NCBI GenBank assembly: GCA_000380705.1
Contig: AQYM01000032.1
Span: forward strand, 120,674-139,899
Source of the DNA: Crenarchaeota archaeon SCGC AAA471-B05
GTDB lineage: Archaea > Thermoproteota > Thermoprotei > Gearchaeales > Gearchaeaceae
Reading direction: 5' to 3'
Length of the DNA stretch: 19,226 nucleotides
The notes below the pieces were generated by a model. That model saw only the letters and a program-made list of their open reading frames with translations. It ran no database searches and had not been told where the DNA came from. Each line of letters begins with the position of its first letter. The stretch's first letter is position 1. The position numbers and the translations under genes were made by a program. Below are positions 15,391 to 19,226 of the stretch, in pieces.

Positions 15391-15783
15391 TTAAAATTTA
15401 GCTAACCTTAACATATATCCTAAAACAAAAGAAGCAATAAAAAGGACATGAGAAATGGTGCAGTATAAACAATAAGCCTGTAAAATAAAAATTTGAATAA
15501 ATTGTAAAATTATTATTATTATCAAGCCTAAGATTCCCCAAATAAGATATGGTAATTTTTTATAAAAATAAAGTATTAACAATCCTAGAAATCCCAAAGT
15601 TCCGTAAAGTGCTAAAGGAATTCCTAGGAAATACGAATATTCGCTATTTAAAATTTTTTCGCATGAAATAAAAGAATTTAAAGGACAAGCTATTTTAGCT
15701 TGTAAGGTAAGCTCTGTTAAATATAAAGTATATATGATTCCTATAATATTTAAAGCCAAAAATAAAAGAAATCCTAATTTCAT
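15391..15783 (-). CDS. VKOR-family thiol oxidoreductase
   Basis: This 130-residue membrane protein of the vitamin K epoxide reductase family passes electrons from new disulfides to a quinone, helping to oxidise cysteines of extracellular proteins. Four hydrophobic segments lie at about 4-24, 53-73, 79-101 and 109-127. The redox cysteines are C33 and C41 (loop pair, in ACPLNSFISC) and C105 and C108 (CLYC, the quinone-proximal pair). The conserved Ser/Tyr-rich segment NSEYS lies at 46-50. The length fits a single-domain archaeal VKOR without a fused thioredoxin. A DsbA-like partner is not encoded nearby. It leads the unit VKOR-phosphatase and diverges from the acyl-CoA dehydrogenase gene across 58 bases. 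Confidence 0.9.
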   Translation of the reverse strand: MKLGFLLFLALNIIGIIYTLYLTELTLQAKIACPLNSFISCEKILNSEYSYFLGIPLALYGTLGFLGLLILYFYKKLPYLIWGILGLIIIIILQFIQIFILQAYCLYCTISHVLFIASFVLGYMLRLAKF

Positions 15784-15811
15784 AATTTTTATAATAAAAA
15801 ATAGAATAAAA

Positions 15812-15827
15812 CTTTATTAATTTAAAG
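15812..15827. promoter_or_regulatory. TATA region of the acyl-CoA dehydrogenase with short inverted repeat
   Basis: TTTATTAA at 15813-15820 lies about 26 bases before the ATG at 15842, the expected TATA position. It is flanked by five-base complementary arms, CTTTA and TAAAG, with a six-base spacer. A fatty-acid regulator could bind here, but in such AT-rich DNA the repeat may be chance. Confidence 0.35.
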
Positions 15828-15841
15828 AAGAAATATTATTC

Positions 15842-17050
15842 ATGTTTCCGTTTAAAAGCATTCTCGATTTCAACGTTATAATAAAGGAAGAACATGAAGT
15901 ATTTAGAAGAACTGTTAGAGAGTTTGCCGATAAAGAACTTGAACCTAGGGTAAAGGAAATTGAGGAAAAGAATCAAATTCCTGACGATTTAATAGAAAGA
16001 GCTAGAGAATTAGGTTTTCCTGGCATAGGGATTCCTCAAGAGTACGGAGGTCAAGGAGGTGGAGCTTTGGAATTGGTTATCTTAATTGAAGAACTTTCCC
16101 GTGTATGTCCTGCATTTGCAATAGTTTTTGGTGTCAATCATTTATTTACTACACCAGTCTTATTATTTGGAAATGAAGAGCAAAAGAAGAAATATATACC
16201 TCCTGTAGCTAAAGGAGAAGTTTTCGCTGCACATGCTAACACGGAGCCTGTAGCAGGGAGTGATGTAGCTGGTATTCAAACTACCGCTAAGAAGGATGGA
16301 AACTATTGGATTTTAAACGGTAGAAAAATTTTTATAACTGGAGCTGAAAAAGCTCAATATTTTGTTGTTTCTGCAAGAACCTCTCCTCCTCCTAGTAAAA
16401 GAGAAAGATGGAAGGGTTTATCATTTTTTATAGTTGAAAGGGATTATCCAGGTTTCAAAATTGGTTCAAGGATAAATGTAATAGGATTAAGAGGAGAGCA
16501 ACCCTATGAAATTATTCTAGATAATGTTAAGGTTCCTGAAGAAAATCTCTTAGGAAAAGAGGGAGAAGGTTTTAAAATAGCTGTTACAACCTATGATCAT
16601 GGTAGATTGGGAATAGCTGCTCAAGCATTAGGGATAATTCAAGCTGTTTTTGAAAAAAGTTTAAATTATTCACTTCAAAGATATGCTTTTGAAAAACCTA
16701 TAATTTCTTTTGAAGGAGTTGCTTTTAAAATAGCTGATATACTTACAGAATTGGAAGCCTGTAGATTACTAACGTATTGGGCAGCCACTCTTGCAGATAA
16801 AAATTCCCCTGAGTATTTATTAGCAGCTTCTATGGCTAAAATGTATACTACTGAAATAGCAGAAAAAGCTTCATCTTTAGCTATAAAGATTCATGGCGGT
16901 TACGGTGTAGATAAAGAAACTGGAATAGAAAGATATCTTAGAGATTCATTGATAACTACAATATATGAAGGAACAAATGAAATTCAAAGAATAACATTGA
17001 TAAGAATGTTAATTAAGAATATATTTGGAACTACGATTGATATAATATAA
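15842..17050 (+). CDS. Acyl-CoA dehydrogenase
   Basis: This 402-residue FAD-dependent acyl-CoA dehydrogenase makes the trans-2,3 double bond of an acyl-CoA, the first step of beta-oxidation. The N-terminal helical domain covers about 15-125. The beta domain holds AHANTEPVAGSDVAG (about 130-144) and WILNGRKIFITGA (156-168), which contact flavin and substrate. The C-terminal helical domain includes HGGYGV (351-356) and YEGTNEIQR (375-383), whose E376 is the expected catalytic base. Its presence argues for a true dehydrogenase and not a nitroalkane oxidase-like relative. Chain length and acyl structure cannot be inferred. It starts a plus-strand unit, and the next gene begins 2 bases after its stop and would carry out the next two steps. 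No electron-transfer flavoprotein gene lies in the window. Confidence 0.95.
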   Translation: MFPFKSILDFNVIIKEEHEVFRRTVREFADKELEPRVKEIEEKNQIPDDLIERARELGFPGIGIPQEYGGQGGGALELVILIEELSRVCPAFAIVFGVNHLFTTPVLLFGNEEQKKKYIPPVAKGEVFAAHANTEPVAGSDVAGIQTTAKKDGNYWILNGRKIFITGAEKAQYFVVSARTSPPPSKRERWKGLSFFIVERDYPGFKIGSRINVIGLRGEQPYEIILDNVKVPEENLLGKEGEGFKIAVTTYDHGRLGIAAQALGIIQAVFEKSLNYSLQRYAFEKPIISFEGVAFKIADILTELEACRLLTYWAATLADKNSPEYLLAASMAKMYTTEIAEKASSLAIKIHGGYGVDKETGIERYLRDSLITTIYEGTNEIQRITLIRMLIKNIFGTTIDII

Positions 17051-17052
17051 AA

Positions 17053-19038
17053 ATGTCTCTTGAAATCAAAAAAATAGCTGTAATAGGAGCTGGTACAATG
17101 GGTCATGGTATAGCTGAACTAGCTGCTATAGCTGGTTATAAAGTAAGTATTGTGGATATTTCTGATGAGATATTACAAAATGCTCTTAATAAGATTCAGT
17201 GGAGTTTGGGAAAGCTTTACGAAAAAGGACAAGTTAAAGAAAGTGTAGAGATTATTATTTCAAGGATTTCCAAAACAATAAATTTAATTGAAGCTGTTAG
17301 GGATGCTGATTTTGTAATAGAAGCTATAATAGAAAAATTGGAAGAAAAGAGAAGAGTGTTCCAAATAATTGATGAAAATTCACCTCCCCATACAATATTA
17401 GCGACGAATACAAGTAGTTTACCTATAACAGAAATAGCTTCAGCTACAAGACGTCCTGATAAAGTAATAGGTATGCATTTTTTCAACCCACCAGTTTTAA
17501 TGCCTTTGGTGGAAATAATAAGAGGTAAAGATACGAGTGATTTTACGGTGCAAATTACAAACGAATTGGCCAAAAAGTTTGGAAAACAAACAGTAATCGT
17601 AAACAAAGATATTCCAGGGTTTATAGTGAATAGAATACTTGCAAGAGTTTTCAATTCTGCTTGCAATATAGTAACCGAAGGAAAAGCAGATATTATAGAA
17701 GTAGATTCCACTGCTAGATATAAATTAGGTTTTCCAATGGGAATTTTTGAGTTAGCAGATTATAGCGGAATAGATATATTTTACTACGTTCTTCAAGTTT
17801 TAGTAGAAAGAGGATTTAAAGTTCATGGTTGTAATTTATTTTTGGAAAAGTTTAAAGCTGGTGAATATGGAGTTAAAACTGGTAAAGGTTTCTATACTTA
17901 TCCTTCACCTGGAAAATTTGTAAAACCTGAACTTCCTAAGGAGAAGTCTGAAAAGTTAAATCCATTATATATAATAGCTTTAGCTATAAATGAAGCAGCT
18001 TGGATGGTAAGGGAAGGTATAGCAAGTAAAGAAGACATAGATAAAGCATGTAGATTGGGCTTAGGTTATCCCAAAGGAGTATTTGAATATGCTGATGAAT
18101 TTGGTATAGATAATGTTGTAAAAATTCTTGAAGAGATTAAAAAAGAGAAAGGTTGGGAAGAATATTCGCCTGATCCTTTATTAATTCAAATGGTTAATGA
18201 AGGAAGACTTGGAATCAAATCAGGAAAAGGCTTTTATGAGTATGGAAAGTTTGAAGAAAGGAAGCTTTCTACTATTATATTAAGGATTGAAGAACCTTTA
18301 GCGTGGATATTTTTGAATAGACCAGAAAGACTTAATGCTTTAAACTTGGAAATGGTAAAAGAATTATCACAAGTTCTTGACGAATTGGAATTAAACGAAA
18401 GAATACGTGTATTAATAATAACAGGAATGGGAAGAGCCTTTTGTGCAGGTGCAGATGTTACGGGCTTTCAAGGATTGACACCGTTCCTTGCTGCTATTTT
18501 ATCTAGAAGATTTCAAGAATTGTTTAATAAAATTGACTTTTATACAAAGCCTATTATAGCTGCATTAAACGGATATACCTTAGGTGGAGGTTTGGAAATG
18601 GCAATGGCATGTGATTTTAGAATAGCTTCAGAACAGGCAGAACTTGGTCAACCTGAAATTAATTTAGGTTTAATTCCTGGCGCAGGTGGTACTCAGAGAC
18701 TTTCAAGATTAATAGGAGAAGGTAAGGCTAAGGAATTAATATATACAGGAGAAAGAATACCTGCAAAGGAAGCTTTAAATTTTGGTCTTGTTAATAAAGT
18801 AGTTTCTCATGATGAACTATTAAACGAAGCAAGAAGATTTGCGCTTAAAATAGCAGAAAAATCTCCTCTTTCATTATTAGCTGCTAAATATTCTATTAAA
18901 TTTGGTTTAGAATCAAACATTTGGTCAGGAATGGCTTTAGAATCTTCTTTATTCGGTTTACTTTTTAGTACAGAAGATTTTATAGAAGGAGTTTCAGCTT
19001 TTCTTGAAAAAAGAAAACCAAAGTTTAAGGGGAAATAA
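17053..19038 (+). CDS. Bifunctional 3-hydroxyacyl-CoA dehydrogenase/enoyl-CoA hydratase
   Basis: This 661-residue fusion has the dehydrogenase first. Residues 1-185 form the NAD-binding domain with GAGTMG (12-17), catalytic H142 in MHFFNPP and E154. Two copies of the C-terminal dehydrogenase domain follow (about 187-284 and 303-398, each ending in TGKGFY/SGKGFY-like sequence). Residues about 405-661 are a crotonase domain with the oxyanion loop CAGAD (464-468) and GGG (511-513), and both catalytic glutamates, E515 and E535. It would hydrate an enoyl-CoA and oxidise the (S)-3-hydroxyacyl-CoA to the 3-ketoacyl-CoA. In Metallosphaera a fusion of this architecture is the crotonyl-CoA hydratase/3-hydroxybutyryl-CoA dehydrogenase of the 3-hydroxypropionate/4-hydroxybutyrate cycle. 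The coupled acyl-CoA dehydrogenase instead suggests fatty acid oxidation. No thiolase is seen. Confidence 0.95.
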   Translation: MSLEIKKIAVIGAGTMGHGIAELAAIAGYKVSIVDISDEILQNALNKIQWSLGKLYEKGQVKESVEIIISRISKTINLIEAVRDADFVIEAIIEKLEEKRRVFQIIDENSPPHTILATNTSSLPITEIASATRRPDKVIGMHFFNPPVLMPLVEIIRGKDTSDFTVQITNELAKKFGKQTVIVNKDIPGFIVNRILARVFNSACNIVTEGKADIIEVDSTARYKLGFPMGIFELADYSGIDIFYYVLQVLVERGFKVHGCNLFLEKFKAGEYGVKTGKGFYTYPSPGKFVKPELPKEKSEKLNPLYIIALAINEAAWMVREGIASKEDIDKACRLGLGYPKGVFEYADEFGIDNVVKILEEIKKEKGWEEYSPDPLLIQMVNEGRLGIKSGKGFYEYGKFEERKLSTIILRIEEPLAWIFLNRPERLNALNLEMVKELSQVLDELELNERIRVLIITGMGRAFCAGADVTGFQGLTPFLAAILSRRFQELFNKIDFYTKPIIAALNGYTLGGGLEMAMACDFRIASEQAELGQPEINLGLIPGAGGTQRLSRLIGEGKAKELIYTGERIPAKEALNFGLVNKVVSHDELLNEARRFALKIAEKSPLSLLAAKYSIKFGLESNIWSGMALESSLFGLLFSTEDFIEGVSAFLEKRKPKFKGK

Positions 19039-19226
19039 TTAAAGTAGCTTTTTTCTTAAAATTAAAATTAAAACGGCAATAAAGGCTATCATTAAAATTA
19101 TTATGACTAATGTAGGATAATCTATAACAGGTTGGGTATTAAGAGAAGTAGGGGTAGTTGTTGTTATATTTAATGGTGTAGAATTAAAAGGAGGCAAGGT
19201 TTCTATCAATGTTCCATTAATTGGCG
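19039..19226 (-). CDS. C-terminal end of a membrane-anchored surface protein (partial)
   Basis: A minus-strand frame is open from the window edge to a TAA at 19039-19041, giving 61 complete codons. It shows a Thr/Pro/Asn-rich stretch (PINGTLIE, then LNITTTTPTSLNTQP), likely a glycosylated stalk, followed by about 20 hydrophobic residues (LVIIILMIAFIAVLILIL) and a basic end RKKLL. This is the usual C-terminal anchor of crenarchaeal extracellular proteases, binding proteins and surface-layer proteins. The functional domain lies outside the window. It converges on the fusion gene, with the two stop codons adjacent. Confidence 0.75.
   Translation of the reverse strand, partial: PINGTLIETLPPFNSTPLNITTTTPTSLNTQPVIDYPTLVIIILMIAFIAVLILILRKKLL
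19049..19057 (+). terminator. T-rich run after the hydroxyacyl-CoA dehydrogenase fusion
   Basis: A T6CTT run starts about 10 bases past the stop of the fusion gene, a plausible U-rich archaeal terminator for the acyl-CoA dehydrogenase transcript. It lies inside the convergent partial gene. Confidence 0.35.

Noticed and set aside
15812..15827. A fatty-acid regulator operator upstream of the acyl-CoA dehydrogenase
   Set aside because: The arms are only five AT-rich bases, overlap the TATA box and could occur by chance; kept only as a low-confidence promoter note.
17217..17711. A 164-codon open frame on the minus strand inside the hydroxyacyl-CoA dehydrogenase
   Set aside because: The plus-strand gene is unambiguous with all catalytic residues; the antisense frame encodes Ser/Ile/Leu-rich sequence with no recognisable motif.
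1..19226. Mobile elements, CRISPR arrays, tRNA genes or defence systems
   Set aside because: I found no transposase, terminal inverted repeats, repeat-spacer pattern, tRNA fold or recognisable defence genes on either strand.

Overview
The window looks like a piece of a thermoacidophilic crenarchaeal chromosome, most likely Sulfolobales or a close relative. It is strongly AT-rich (roughly 30% GC by eye). Several genes have a TATA element about 25-27 bases before the start codon and no Shine-Dalgarno motif, as expected for leaderless archaeal mRNAs. The gene content fits: an Fe-S XPD/Rad3-type helicase, a small tyrosine phosphatase resembling SsoPTP of Sulfolobus, a secreted sedolisin-type acid protease, a membrane-anchored solute-binding protein without a lipobox, and a 3-hydroxyacyl-CoA dehydrogenase/enoyl-CoA hydratase fusion like that of the archaeal 3-hydroxypropionate/4-hydroxybutyrate cycle. 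I see no mobile elements, CRISPR arrays, tRNA or rRNA genes.

Layout. (1) 1-2302, plus strand: a LysE-type exporter and the tRNA sulfurtransferase ThiI, whose C-terminal rhodanese domain lies just downstream in the +1 frame. A possible 43-residue membrane peptide lies on the minus strand at the left edge. (2) 2295-3928, minus: an endonuclease IV-like protein followed by a class II glutamine amidotransferase, sharing one base. (3) 4011-8338, minus: a tightly overlapping chain livH-livM-yjbQ-helicase. (4) 8383-11235, plus: livK-livG-livF, diverging from livH across a 44-base intergenic segment that holds a palindromic TATA element. Groups 3 and 4 together encode a complete branched-chain amino acid/amide-type ABC importer. 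(5) 11303-12040: a helix-turn-helix protein fused to a ferritin-like helical domain, preceded by an 18-base inverted repeat. (6) 12099-14949: a NUDIX hydrolase (minus) diverging from a sedolisin protease gene (plus) that is broken in a T10 run. (7) 14880-15783, minus: a VKOR-family thiol oxidoreductase followed by a tyrosine phosphatase. (8) 15842-19038, plus: an acyl-CoA dehydrogenase and the bifunctional hydroxyacyl-CoA dehydrogenase/enoyl-CoA hydratase, a beta-oxidation-type pair. (9) 19039-19226, minus: the C-terminal end of a membrane-anchored surface protein, cut by the window edge.

The most notable point is that two genes, thiI and the sedolisin, are interrupted at homopolymer runs (A6 and T10). 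In each case removing one base restores a full-length, family-typical protein with its catalytic residues. This may be recoding or transcriptional slippage, recent mutation, or sequencing error. The ferritin-like/HTH regulator with its adjacent palindrome is the best candidate for an undescribed regulatory system.
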